Source of the DNA: Geodermatophilus obscurus
Lineage (GTDB): Bacteria > Actinomycetota > Actinomycetes > Mycobacteriales > Geodermatophilaceae
Direction: 5' to 3'
Length of the DNA: 64,000 nt
Assembly (NCBI RefSeq): GCF_900143215.1
Contig: NZ_FRDM01000010.1
Span: 1 to 64,000 of the forward strand
Positions 32,991 through 41,469 of this stretch are shown piece by piece (the first letter of the stretch is position 1; each line of letters begins with the position of its first letter). A program made the translations under genes and the position numbers. The notes beneath the pieces were generated by a model. It worked only from the letters and a program-made list of their open reading frames with translations. It was not told the DNA's origin and did no database searches.

Positions 32991-34475
32991 ATGACCGACA
33001 CCACGCTGCTCCTGCTGAACACCGCGATCACGGTGGCGATCGTCGTCGGGCTCATCGTCTTCGTGAAGATCAACCCGGTCATCTCGCTGGTGATCGGCGC
33101 CCTCTACCTCGGCATCGCCGCGGGGCTGGGCTACGAGGGCACGACGACCGCCGTCGTGACGGGCTTCGGCAACCTGATGGCCGAGGTGGGCCTCATCATC
33201 GGCTTCGGCGTGATGCTGGGGACCCTGTTGTCGGCCATGGGGACGCTGCACCGCGTCGTGGACGGGATGCTGCGCCTCGTCGGGGCCAAGCGCTCCCCCT
33301 ACGTCATCGGCCTGACCTCGGGGATCGTCTTCCCGGCGATCTACTTCGATGTCGCGCTGGTGATCCTGGGGCCCATGGCCCGCTCGATCGCCCTGCGGAC
33401 CGGGCTCAGCATCGCGCCGCTGGCCGGCTCCCTGGCCATCGGCCTCGAGGTGGCGCTGCTGATGGTCCCGCCCGGTGCAGCCGCGCTGGCCATCGCGGCC
33501 GCCCTCGGCATCCCGCTCGGCACCATGCTGCTGTGGGGGATCCCCTTCGGCATCGTGGTCATCGTCGTCTCCATCCTGCTGCACAGCCTGCTCATGCGCT
33601 TCACCTGGAACGACGCGAAGGACGACGACCCGCTGACCGACCCCGAGCACACCGGTGAGATCGCCGGATACGGCCTCCCGCCCGGCGCCGAACCCTCCGG
33701 TGAGCAGGCAGCCATCGCGCACGACCAGCAGGCCCCGCAGGTCGATCGCGGCGGTGCAGCGACGGCCGTCACGGAGGACCCGCAGCGCGGCACTACCCCC
33801 GCCGGCGCCGGCGGCGAGGGGTCAGGGAGGCAGCTGCCCCTGCTCGTCGCCCTCCTCCCGCTGCTCATCCCGGTGCTGCTCATCGTGGCCGACACCAGCA
33901 GCAGTGCGGCCGGCGCGGAGATCGGCCTGCTCGGCTTCCTGGGCAATCCCGTGGTGGCCCTCCTCATCGGGCTGCTCGTGGGCACCGCTCTCGCCGTGCC
34001 GTCACTGGGCCGGACGGGCGTCGAGGAGGTGATCGTGCGGGCCGCCGGGACCAGCGGCGTCATCCTGCTGTTCACCGGCGTCGCGGGATCACTCGGGCAG
34101 GTCATCGCCGAGACCAACATCGGCGACCTGGTGGCCGGCCTCTTCAGCGCCAACGCGGCCTACCCGCTCGTGCTGGCCTGGCTGGTCGCGGCGCTGCTGC
34201 GCCTGGCCCAGGGCTCCGGGTCCGTGGCCGCCATCACCGCGGCGCTGCTGCTGGCGCCGGTCGTCGGGAGCCTGGGGCTCAACCCGGTGCTGATCTGGCT
34301 GGCCGCCGCGTCCGGGGCCGCCCTGGGCGGGCACGTCACCGACAACACCTTCTGGATCTTCAAGACGCTGCTGGGCCTGTCCGTGCGCGGCACCTTCCAG
34401 GTCTACACGGTCGCCCAGGGGCTGTTGTCCTTCGTCGGCCTGGGCGCGGTCCTCGTGCTCGGCATCTTCGCCTGA
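32991..34475 (+). CDS. GntP-family gluconate-type permease
   Basis: This membrane carrier has 494 residues and about 12-14 hydrophobic segments. Features include FVKINPVISLVIGALYLGI, GFGVMLGTLLSAMG and the C-terminal QGSGSVAAITAALLLAP and GHVTDNTFWIFK, typical of GntP proteins that take up gluconate and other sugar acids with protons. A hydrophilic loop of about 70 residues in the middle (near residues 215-280) is longer than usual. It leads the operon with a split transketolase and an SDR, so it probably imports the pathway substrate, a hydroxy acid. Confidence 0.93.
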   Translation: MTDTTLLLLNTAITVAIVVGLIVFVKINPVISLVIGALYLGIAAGLGYEGTTTAVVTGFGNLMAEVGLIIGFGVMLGTLLSAMGTLHRVVDGMLRLVGAKRSPYVIGLTSGIVFPAIYFDVALVILGPMARSIALRTGLSIAPLAGSLAIGLEVALLMVPPGAAALAIAAALGIPLGTMLLWGIPFGIVVIVVSILLHSLLMRFTWNDAKDDDPLTDPEHTGEIAGYGLPPGAEPSGEQAAIAHDQQAPQVDRGGAATAVTEDPQRGTTPAGAGGEGSGRQLPLLVALLPLLIPVLLIVADTSSSAAGAEIGLLGFLGNPVVALLIGLLVGTALAVPSLGRTGVEEVIVRAAGTSGVILLFTGVAGSLGQVIAETNIGDLVAGLFSANAAYPLVLAWLVAALLRLAQGSGSVAAITAALLLAPVVGSLGLNPVLIWLAAASGAALGGHVTDNTFWIFKTLLGLSVRGTFQVYTVAQGLLSFVGLGAVLVLGIFA

Positions 34476-34503
34476 CGGAAATCGAACAAAGGAGATCTCC
34501 AGC

Positions 34504-35385
34504 ATGAACGCACCCACGAGCCCGGCCGTCTCGAACCCGGCCGGCACGGCCGATCGGGCGGAGCGGATCACCCGGATCCGCGAGGCCGCGTACCGGATCC
34601 GGCGCAACGCCCTGGACATGGGGGAGGTGCAGGGCCAGGGCTACATCGGCCAGGCGCTGGGCGTCGCCGACGTCCTCGCGGTCGTCTACACCGACCAGCT
34701 CCGCTACCGCCCCGAGGACCCGCACTGGCCCGACCGGGACCGGTTCCTGCTCTCCATCGGCCACTACGCCATCGCGCTGTACGCCGCGCTGGCCGAGGCC
34801 GGCACCATCCCGCTCGAGGAGCTGGAGACCTACGGGTCGGACGACTCCCGGCTGCCGATGTCGGCGATGGCCTCCTACACCCCGGGTGTGGAGATCTCCG
34901 GCGGCTCGCTGGGCCACGGGCTGCCGGTGGCCACCGGGATGGCCCTCGGGCTGCGCCACCAGGGCAACTCCGCGCGGGTGTTCAACCTGCTCTCCGACGG
35001 CGAGCTGGACGAGGGCTCGACCTGGGAGGCGGCGATGGCCTGCGCCCACCACGGCCTGGACAACGTCACCGCCATCGTCGACGTCAACGCGCTGCAGGCC
35101 GACGGCCCCACCGCCGGCGTGCTGCGCACCGAGCCGGTGACCGACAAGTGGCAGGCCTTCGGCTGGCACGCCCTGCGCGTCGACGGCAACGACGTCGCCG
35201 CGCTCGTCGACGCCCTCGACGAGCTGCGTGCGCACCGCGGCTCACCCTCGGTGCTGATCTGCGACACCCGCATCGGCCGCGGCGTGCCGCTGCTCGAGAC
35301 CCGCGAGAAGGCCCACTTCATGAGCGTCGCCGAGCACGAGTGGCAGACCGCCCGCACCCAGCTCGAGGAAGGACTGGCCCGATGA
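34504..35385 (+). CDS. Transketolase-like enzyme, N-terminal (thiamine-binding) subunit
   Basis: This 293-residue protein equals the first half of transketolase. It has GGSLGHGLPVATGMALG and the thiamine-diphosphate motif LSDGELDEGSTWEA followed by IVDVNALQADG. Such split transketolases work as two-chain enzymes. Its stop overlaps the start of the second subunit gene by four bases. Lying behind a sugar-acid permease, it probably moves a two-carbon unit from a ketose or keto-acid intermediate rather than serving the pentose phosphate pathway. Confidence 0.93.
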   Translation: MNAPTSPAVSNPAGTADRAERITRIREAAYRIRRNALDMGEVQGQGYIGQALGVADVLAVVYTDQLRYRPEDPHWPDRDRFLLSIGHYAIALYAALAEAGTIPLEELETYGSDDSRLPMSAMASYTPGVEISGGSLGHGLPVATGMALGLRHQGNSARVFNLLSDGELDEGSTWEAAMACAHHGLDNVTAIVDVNALQADGPTAGVLRTEPVTDKWQAFGWHALRVDGNDVAALVDALDELRAHRGSPSVLICDTRIGRGVPLLETREKAHFMSVAEHEWQTARTQLEEGLAR

Positions 35386-36425
35386 CCAGCACCACCCCCC
35401 GCAAGAAGCTCACCACCTCGGCGATGATCGCCTCCTTCGCCGACCCCGGTCAGCGCACCACCAGCGCACCGTTCGGGCACGCGCTCAACCGCCTGGCGGA
35501 GGAACGGCCGGAGATCGTCGGGCTGTCGGCCGACCTGGCGAAGTACACCGACATGCACGTGTTCCGCGACGCCCATCCCGACCGGTTCTTCCAGATGGGC
35601 ATGGCCGAGCAGTCGCTGCTCGGGGCCGCGGCCGGGATGGCGGAGGTCGGGCTGGTGCCCTTCGCCTCCACCTACTCGGTGTTCGCCACCCGGCGGGCCT
35701 ACGACTTCCTCTGCCTCGACATCGCCGAGCCGAACCTGAACGTCAACGTCGTCGGCGGCCTGCCCGGCCTCACCACCGGGTACGGGCCCAGCCACCAGGC
35801 CACCGAGGACCTGGCGATCCTCCGCGGCTGCCCCAACCTGACCATCGTCGACCCGTGCGACTCCGTCGACATCGAGCAGGCCGTGCCGGCCCTGGCCGAC
35901 GCACCCGGCCCCACCTACCTGCGGCTGCTCCGTGGCGCGGTGCCCACCGTGCTGGACGAGTACGACTACCGGTTCCAGCTCGGCAAGGCCGCCGAGCTGC
36001 GCGCCGGCCGGGACGTCGTCCTCATCTCCACCGGCCTGATGACCATGCGGGCGCTGCAGGCCGCGGCCCGCCTGGAGGCCGACTCCGTCGACGTCGCCGT
36101 CCTGCACGTCCCGACGATCAAGCCGCTGGACACCGAGGCGATCCTGCGGGCGGCCCGCACCGACCGGCTCGTGGTGACGCTGGAGAACCACACCGTCGTC
36201 GGCGGCCTGGCCGAGTCGGTCGCCTCGACGCTGGCCTTCGCCGGCGTCGGGACGCGCGTGGTGCCGATCGCGCTGCCCGACGAGTTCCTCGCCGCCGGCG
36301 CCCTGCCCACCCTGCACGACCGCTACGGCCTGTCGACCGACGCCGTCATCGCCAAGGTCAAGGCCGAGCTGGGCGGCGGCACGCACGCCCCCTGGGCGGC
36401 CGATCCCGACCCGGCCACCGCCTGA
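35382..36425 (+). CDS. Transketolase-like enzyme, C-terminal subunit
   Basis: This 347-residue partner holds the pyrimidine-binding and C-terminal transketolase domains. The cofactor-activating Glu is in QMGMAEQSLLGAAAGMAE, with FASTYSVFATRRAYDF and YGPSHQATEDLAILR. It is coupled by an ATGA overlap to the N-terminal subunit. Together they equal a full transketolase. The acceptor and donor cannot be read from sequence. Confidence 0.93.
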   Translation: MTSTTPRKKLTTSAMIASFADPGQRTTSAPFGHALNRLAEERPEIVGLSADLAKYTDMHVFRDAHPDRFFQMGMAEQSLLGAAAGMAEVGLVPFASTYSVFATRRAYDFLCLDIAEPNLNVNVVGGLPGLTTGYGPSHQATEDLAILRGCPNLTIVDPCDSVDIEQAVPALADAPGPTYLRLLRGAVPTVLDEYDYRFQLGKAAELRAGRDVVLISTGLMTMRALQAAARLEADSVDVAVLHVPTIKPLDTEAILRAARTDRLVVTLENHTVVGGLAESVASTLAFAGVGTRVVPIALPDEFLAAGALPTLHDRYGLSTDAVIAKVKAELGGGTHAPWAADPDPATA

Positions 36426-36455
36426 CACCACCCCCGAACACCCCTGGAGGAACGA

Positions 36456-37217
36456 ATGTCCGTCTCCGACAAGACCGCCGTCGTCACCGGCGCCGGCTCC
36501 AAGCGCGGCATCGGCCGCGCCACCGCCCACACCCTGGCCGCCGCCGGCTGGAACATCGCCATCCTCGACCTGGACGAGGGCAGCGCGAAGGACGCCGCCC
36601 AGGAGATCGCCGAGCAGCACGGCGTCCAGGCCGTCGGCATCGGCTGCGACGTCACCGACGAGGCGTCCGTCGAGAGCGCGCTGGCCGCCCTCGACGGCTC
36701 GGTGCCCCCGGTGGGCGCCCTGGTGAACAACGCCGGCATCACCTCGCCGACCCCGTTCCTCGAGGTCAGCGGCGAGGAGTGGGACCGCATCTTCGCGGTC
36801 AACGTGCGCGGCGCGTACAACATCACCCGCCGCGTCGCACCCGGCATGGCCGAGCGCGGCTTCGGCCGCATCGTCTTCCTCTCCTCGGTCTCGGCCGAGC
36901 GCGGCGGCGGGGTGTTCGGCGGGGTCGCCTACTCCGCCGCCAAGGCCGCCCAGCTCGGCTTCACCCGGGCACTGGCCCGCGAACTCGGGCCGCACGGCGT
37001 GACGGTCAACGCCGTCGCCCCCGGGCTCATCGACACCGACATCACCGGCGGCGCGCTGGAGGGCGAGCGCAAGACGCAGCTCGTCGCCGGGATCCCCGTG
37101 GGCCGCAACGGCAACGTCGCCGACGTCGCCGACCTCATCACCTACCTGTGCCGGCAGGAGACCGGCTACATCACCGGGGCCACGTACGACGTCAACGGCG
37201 GCTCGCACATCCATTGA
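36456..37217 (+). CDS. SDR-family oxidoreductase (first)
   Basis: This is a 253-residue classical short-chain dehydrogenase. The cofactor motif is TGAGSKRGIG, NNAG is present, the serine is in LSSVSAERG, and the catalytic YSAAK lies in VAYSAAKAAQLGF. Asp in the AILDLDEG strand end suggests NAD preference. It is the last gene of the GntP-transketolase unit, 30 bases after it, and may oxidise the imported acid to the keto form cleaved by the transketolase. That role is inferred. Confidence 0.92.
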   Translation: MSVSDKTAVVTGAGSKRGIGRATAHTLAAAGWNIAILDLDEGSAKDAAQEIAEQHGVQAVGIGCDVTDEASVESALAALDGSVPPVGALVNNAGITSPTPFLEVSGEEWDRIFAVNVRGAYNITRRVAPGMAERGFGRIVFLSSVSAERGGGVFGGVAYSAAKAAQLGFTRALARELGPHGVTVNAVAPGLIDTDITGGALEGERKTQLVAGIPVGRNGNVADVADLITYLCRQETGYITGATYDVNGGSHIH

Positions 37218-37271
37218 GGACCCCGTCCTCCGCACCGCTCGCAAGCTCGCGCCGAGCCTCTGGACGGGGCC
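37217..37271 (+). repeat. Dispersed intergenic repeat, copy 4
   Basis: AGGACCCCGTCCTCC, CACCGCTCGCAAGCTCGC, then GCCTCTGGACGGGGCC, beginning at the stop codon of the first SDR. Outer arms CCCCGTCC/GGACGGGG pair, where copy 5 has CCCCCTCC/GGAGGGGG, a compensating change. Probable terminator or REP-like element. Confidence 0.75.
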
Positions 37272-37334
37272 GTTCCAACACGTCACCAGGCTCGGCACGG
37301 GCCCCTGACGGGTGGCCGTTCCAGCACCCCACCA

Positions 37335-37366
37335 GCGCGGCCCGTCCCCCACGGGACGGGCCGCGC
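37335..37366. terminator. Strong hairpin between the two SDR genes
   Basis: GCGCGGCCCGTCCC (37335-37348) and GGGACGGGCCGCGC (37353-37366) form a perfect 14-bp stem with loop CCAC. No T-run follows. With the repeat just upstream it probably ends the GntP transcript. Confidence 0.65.
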
Positions 37367-37457
37367 CGGCACGGTTGGTCCCGGCGGTCATCGCGGACCA
37401 CGATGGGCCCGTGGACGACCTCCCCAGCCCTGGTCCCGCAGCCGGTGCCGCCGTGCG

Positions 37458-38213
37458 GTGCGCGTCGTGACCCCCGACCGCCGCACCGCGGTGGTGACCG
37501 GCGGCGGTTCCGGACTCGGCCGCGCCACCGCCCGGGCGCTGCTGGCCGACGGCTGGTCCGTGGCGCTGCTGGGGCGCACCCGCCCGTCGCTGGAGGAGAC
37601 GGCCGGAGGCGGGGACGGCGCTCTCGTGCTGCCCACCGACGTCGCCGACGAGGCGCAGGTGGACGCGGCGTTCGATGCCGTCCGGGACACCTGGGGCCGG
37701 CTCGACCTGCTGGTCAACAACGCCGGCACCTTCGGTCCCGCGGGCGAGGTGGACGAGATCGCGGTCGCCGACTGGCGGACGACCGTGGAGGTCAACGTCA
37801 CGGGCGTCTTCCTGTGTGCCCGCGCCGCCGTCCGGCTGATGAAGGCGCAGGACCCGCCGGGCGGGCGGATCGTCAACAACGGCTCGATCTCCGCGCACGT
37901 GCCGCGGCCGGGGAGCGTCGCCTACACCGCCACCAAGCACGCCGTCACCGGCCTGACCAAGGCGATCGCGCTGGACGGCCGCCCGCACCGGATCGTCTGC
38001 GGGCAGATCGACATCGGCAACGCCGCCACCGAGATGACCGCCGGGATGGCGCACGGAGCCCGCCAGGCCGACGGCTCCGTCCGGCCCGAGCCCACCTTCG
38101 ACCCGGCGCACGTCGCCGACGCGGTGGTGCAGATGGCCCGGCTGCCGCTCGAGGTCAGCGTTCCGTTCACCACGATGCTGGCCACCGGCATGCCCTACCT
38201 CGGGCGGGGCTGA
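37458..38213 (+). CDS. SDR-family oxidoreductase (second)
   Basis: This is a 251-residue short-chain dehydrogenase with TGGGSGLGRATARALL, LVNNAGTFGP, NNGSISAHVP and the catalytic YTATK in VAYTATKHAVTGL. GTG 37467, nine bases on, is an equally possible start, and neither has a strong ribosome site. Arg in LLGRTRPS suggests NADP use. It is followed by a hydroxypyruvate-isomerase-like gene 10 bases later, so the two belong together. Confidence 0.9.
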   Translation: MRVVTPDRRTAVVTGGGSGLGRATARALLADGWSVALLGRTRPSLEETAGGGDGALVLPTDVADEAQVDAAFDAVRDTWGRLDLLVNNAGTFGPAGEVDEIAVADWRTTVEVNVTGVFLCARAAVRLMKAQDPPGGRIVNNGSISAHVPRPGSVAYTATKHAVTGLTKAIALDGRPHRIVCGQIDIGNAATEMTAGMAHGARQADGSVRPEPTFDPAHVADAVVQMARLPLEVSVPFTTMLATGMPYLGRG

Positions 38214-38223
38214 GGGGACCGCG

Positions 38224-39026
38224 GTGCGCTGGGCCGTCAACACCTCCCTCCTCTTCGGCGACCTGCCGCTGGAGCGCCGGCCGCAGGCGGCCCGCGCCGC
38301 CGGGTTCACCGCGGTCGAGTCGTGGTGGCCCTTCGACTCCGCCACGCCCGCCGACCGGGACGTCGAGGCGTTCGTGCGGTCGGTCGAGGACGCCGGGGTG
38401 CAGCTGGTCGCGCTCAACTTCCCGGCCGGTGCGATGGCCGACGGCGAGCGCGGGCTGGTGTCGCTCCCCGGCCGGGAGGCGGAGTGGCGCGACGCGGTCG
38501 CCGCCACGGTCGGCCTCGGGGAGCGGCTGGGCGTGCGGCTGTTCAACGCGCTGTACGGCAACCGGGCCGACGGCACTACCCCCGCCGCGCAGGACGCGCT
38601 CGCCGTCGAGCACCTGGCCCTGGCCGGGCGGGCGACGGCGCGGATCGGCGGCACGGTGCTCCTCGAGCCGCTCAGCGCCGCGCCCCGGTACCCGCTGCGG
38701 ACGGCGGAGGACGCGGTCGCCGTCGCCGACCGGGTGGCGGCGGAGACCGGGGTGGGCGGCATCGGACTGCTCCTCGACCTCTACCACCCCGCGGTCAACG
38801 GCGAGGACCTCGACCGGGTGGTCGCCGTCCACGGCCCCCGGCCGCGCACGTGCAGATCGCCGACGCACCGGGGCGGGGTGTGCCCGGCACCGGGGAGCTC
38901 GACCTCGTGCGGCACCTGCGCCGGCTCGAGGACGTGGGCCACGGCGGCTGGGTCGCCCTCGAGCACCTGCCGGGCGAGGGCGACCCGTTCGCCTGGCTGC
39001 CACGCGAGCGGCGCGCGGCGGACTGA
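38224..39026 (+). pseudogene. Hydroxypyruvate isomerase-like TIM-barrel protein, frameshifted
   Basis: Hyi-family isomerases interconvert hydroxypyruvate and tartronate semialdehyde or act on related keto acids. The frame from GTG 38224 is homologous to about residue 205 (AVNTSLLFGDLPLERR, TVLLEPLSAAPRYPL, GLLLDLYHPAVNGEDL). It then loses sense at about 38838-38850. The conserved C-terminus, HVQIADAPGRGVPGTGELD to the TGA at 39024-39026, continues in another frame. One missing base, most simply a G in the CGG-CCGCGCAC stretch, would restore HGPRAAHVQIAD. This is either a recent inactivation or a sequence error; everything else looks intact. Confidence 0.8.
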
Positions 39027-39135
39027 CCGGCCCGCCGTCCCCGCTCCGTGCGGCATGCGGGCCCAGCCCTCGACCGGGACCTCGGCGCAAGCGGGTGCGC
39101 CAAAAGCCGGCCACCCGCGGACCGTGACCCGGGGG

Positions 39136-40023
39136 TCAGCCCGCCAAGGAGCGGCGCAGCGCCCGCACCGAGGCAGCTGCGCCCGAGTCGCTCATCACCA
39201 CGCCCGCGTGGTCGTGCCCGCGCAGCAGCTCCGCCGTCACCAGGCCGTCGGACGCGGCCACCACCGCAGCCACCTCCTCGTCCGTGTAGGCCGGCGGCGA
39301 CCCGGCGCCGACGCTCCACTCGGCGTGCAGCAGCTGCGTGGGCACCGAGAGCCGGCGCAGCGCGTCGGCGGCGGTGTCGGTGAGGAAGACGTCGGCGGCG
39401 TCGTCGACCAGCGCCCGGCCGTCCAGCCGCACCCGGCCGCCGTCCCGGCCCCGCTCCAGGTCGTGCGCCAGGCAGGTGGCCAGGTGCGGGTCGGCGGGGT
39501 CGAGCAGCGGCCCGGTGTTCGTCACGACGAAGTCGACGTAGCTCGCCAGGTCGGGCCAGTCGGTGCCCAGCCGGGCGGTGCGGTCGGCGAAGGCCGCCTC
39601 CAGCTGCTCCCGGCTCGTGGGCCGGCGCACCATCGGCGGCCCGCCGTCGAGCAGGGTCAGGCTGCGCACCCGCTCCGGTGCGGCGGCCGCGAGCTGCACG
39701 GCGATGAAGCCGCCCAGCGACATGCCGAGGACGTCGACGGTCTCCAGCTCCAGCGCGTCGAGGACGGCGAGCTGGTCGGCGACGTGCCCGGCCAGGGTCG
39801 AGGCGTCCGACCGCGGCGTGCTCAGCCCGCGGCCGCTGAGGTCGGCGGCGACCAGGTCGACGTCCGGCGCCGCGGCGAGGGTCCAGGCCCACAGCCGCGA
39901 GGTGCTGCTCATGCCGTGGATGCCCAGCACCGGCCGGGTGCTGCCCGGTCGCCGCCACGCGTGCACCCGGCGGCCGTCGGGCCGCTGGACCGCGACGTGC
40001 TCGGGGAAGTCGTCGGCGCTCAC
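39136..40023 (-). CDS. Alpha/beta fold hydrolase
   Basis: This is a 295-residue hydrolase with the oxyanion stretch LGIHGMSSTSRLW, ADLSGRGLS, the nucleophile elbow LGMSLGGF and the C-terminal histidine in LRGHDHAGVVM. It resembles enol-lactonase and ester hydrolase types. The GTG at 40023 overlaps the stop of the GlcD-type gene by four bases, so the two are coupled behind the MFS carrier. A lactonase or esterase step on the imported compound is possible; the substrate is unknown. Confidence 0.88.
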   Translation of the reverse strand: MSADDFPEHVAVQRPDGRRVHAWRRPGSTRPVLGIHGMSSTSRLWAWTLAAAPDVDLVAADLSGRGLSTPRSDASTLAGHVADQLAVLDALELETVDVLGMSLGGFIAVQLAAAAPERVRSLTLLDGGPPMVRRPTSREQLEAAFADRTARLGTDWPDLASYVDFVVTNTGPLLDPADPHLATCLAHDLERGRDGGRVRLDGRALVDDAADVFLTDTAADALRRLSVPTQLLHAEWSVGAGSPPAYTDEEVAAVVAASDGLVTAELLRGHDHAGVVMSDSGAAASVRALRRSLAG

Positions 40024-41429
40024 GCGCTGCCCTCGTCGGGGAAGACCTTGCCGGGGTTGAGGATGCCGTGCGGGTCGAGCGCGGTCTTGACCGCGCGCTG
40101 CATCGCGACCACCGCCGGGGCCAGCTCGATGGCCAGCCCGTCGCGTTTGAGCAGGCCGACGCCGTGCTCGCCGGTCACCGTCCCGCCCAGCGCCACGGCG
40201 TCGCGCATGATCTCGCCGAACGCGACCTGCGCCCGGGCCCGCGCCTCGGCATCGCCGGGCGGGGTGATCAGCAGCGGGTGCAGGTTGCCGTCCCCGGCGT
40301 GCGCGATGTTGGCGATGAGCACGTCGTTGCGGACGGCCGCCGCCTCGATCCGGGCGAGCATCTCCGGGACGGCGGACTTGGGCACGCACACGTCCTCGGT
40401 GAGCAGCGGACCCAGCCGCTCCAGCGCCGGATAGGCCAGCCGGCGCGCGGCGATCAGCGCCTCGGCCTCGGCCGGGTCGGTGGACGCCGCGGCCCACGTG
40501 GCGCCGCCGAGCTCGAAGCTGCGCAGCATCGCGTCGGCCTCGGCGTCGCCGGCCGGGCCGGGGGCGTCGGTGCGGCCGAGCAGCACCACGGCGGCGTCGA
40601 CCGACAGGCCCATGTTCTTCCACTCGTCGACGGCGGCCAGGCAGTGCCGGTCGACCAGCTCCAGGGCCGAGGGCGTCACCCCGGCCGCGCCGACCGCCTC
40701 GACCGCCCGCCCGGCGTCGACCACGGAGTCGAAGTAGCCGACGACGGTGCGCTCGGGCGCCCGCGCCGGCCGCAGCCGCACGGTCACCTCGGTGACCACG
40801 CCCAGGGTGCCCTCGGAGCCGACCATCAGCCCGACCATGTCGTAGCCGACGACGCCCTTGGCGGTGCGCCGCCCGAGCCGCACGACCTCGCCGAGACCGT
40901 TGACCACCTCGAGCTCGAGCACGTAGTCGCGGGTGACGCCGTACTTGACGCAGCACACGCCGCCGGCATTGGTGGCCACGTTGCCGCCGATGGTCGACCA
41001 GGGGGAGCTGGCCGGGTCGGGCGGGTACCACAGGCCCTGCTCGGCGCAGGCGGCGCGCAGGTCGTCGTTGACCACGCCGGGCTGCACGACGGCGTAGCGC
41101 TCCACCGGGTCGATGGCGACGACGTCGCGCATGTGCTCGGTGGAGAGCACGACGCACCCGTCGACGGCGTTCGCCCCGCCGGACAGGCCGGTGCCGGCCC
41201 CGCGCGGCACCAGCGGCGTCCGGTGCGCCAGGCAGGCGCACACCACGGCCTGCACCTCCACCGTGGACCGGGGGCGGACGACGGCGAGCGGCGCGCCGTG
41301 CGGCGCCCACTCGGCCTCGTCGTGCACGTAGCCGCCGACGACGTCGTCGTCGGCCAGGACGCGGTCGGCGGGAAGTGCGTCCAGCAGCGCCGTCAGCACG
41401 GTCGACGACCACTCGGGAGCCTGGGTCAC
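40020..41429 (-). CDS. FAD-linked oxidase, glycolate oxidase GlcD / D-lactate dehydrogenase type
   Basis: This 469-residue FAD enzyme of the PCMH/VAO group oxidises 2-hydroxy acids. Marks are PRGAGTGLSGGANAVDG, STIGGNVATNAGGVC, GSEGTLGVVTEVTVRL, NIAHAGDGNLHPLL and GTVTGEHGVGLLKR. It fits glycolate oxidase subunit GlcD or D-lactate dehydrogenase; no GlcE or GlcF is beside it, so it may act alone. With an aldehyde dehydrogenase of lactaldehyde/glycolaldehyde type close by, oxidation of glycolate to glyoxylate is a reasonable guess. The GTG start at 41429 is supported by homology more than by its ribosome site. Confidence 0.92.
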   Translation of the reverse strand: MTQAPEWSSTVLTALLDALPADRVLADDDVVGGYVHDEAEWAPHGAPLAVVRPRSTVEVQAVVCACLAHRTPLVPRGAGTGLSGGANAVDGCVVLSTEHMRDVVAIDPVERYAVVQPGVVNDDLRAACAEQGLWYPPDPASSPWSTIGGNVATNAGGVCCVKYGVTRDYVLELEVVNGLGEVVRLGRRTAKGVVGYDMVGLMVGSEGTLGVVTEVTVRLRPARAPERTVVGYFDSVVDAGRAVEAVGAAGVTPSALELVDRHCLAAVDEWKNMGLSVDAAVVLLGRTDAPGPAGDAEADAMLRSFELGGATWAAASTDPAEAEALIAARRLAYPALERLGPLLTEDVCVPKSAVPEMLARIEAAAVRNDVLIANIAHAGDGNLHPLLITPPGDAEARARAQVAFGEIMRDAVALGGTVTGEHGVGLLKRDGLAIELAPAVVAMQRAVKTALDPHGILNPGKVFPDEGSA

Positions 41430-41469
41430 CCCCTCAGTCAAGCACCGCGGCCTGCCCGGGAACCGGCGC

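Noticed and set aside
32991-37217. Sulfoquinovose sulfo-transketolase pathway
   Set aside because: A split transketolase is shared with that pathway, but no sulfoquinovosidase, sulfo-isomerase or sulfonate exporter is present, and the permease is GntP.
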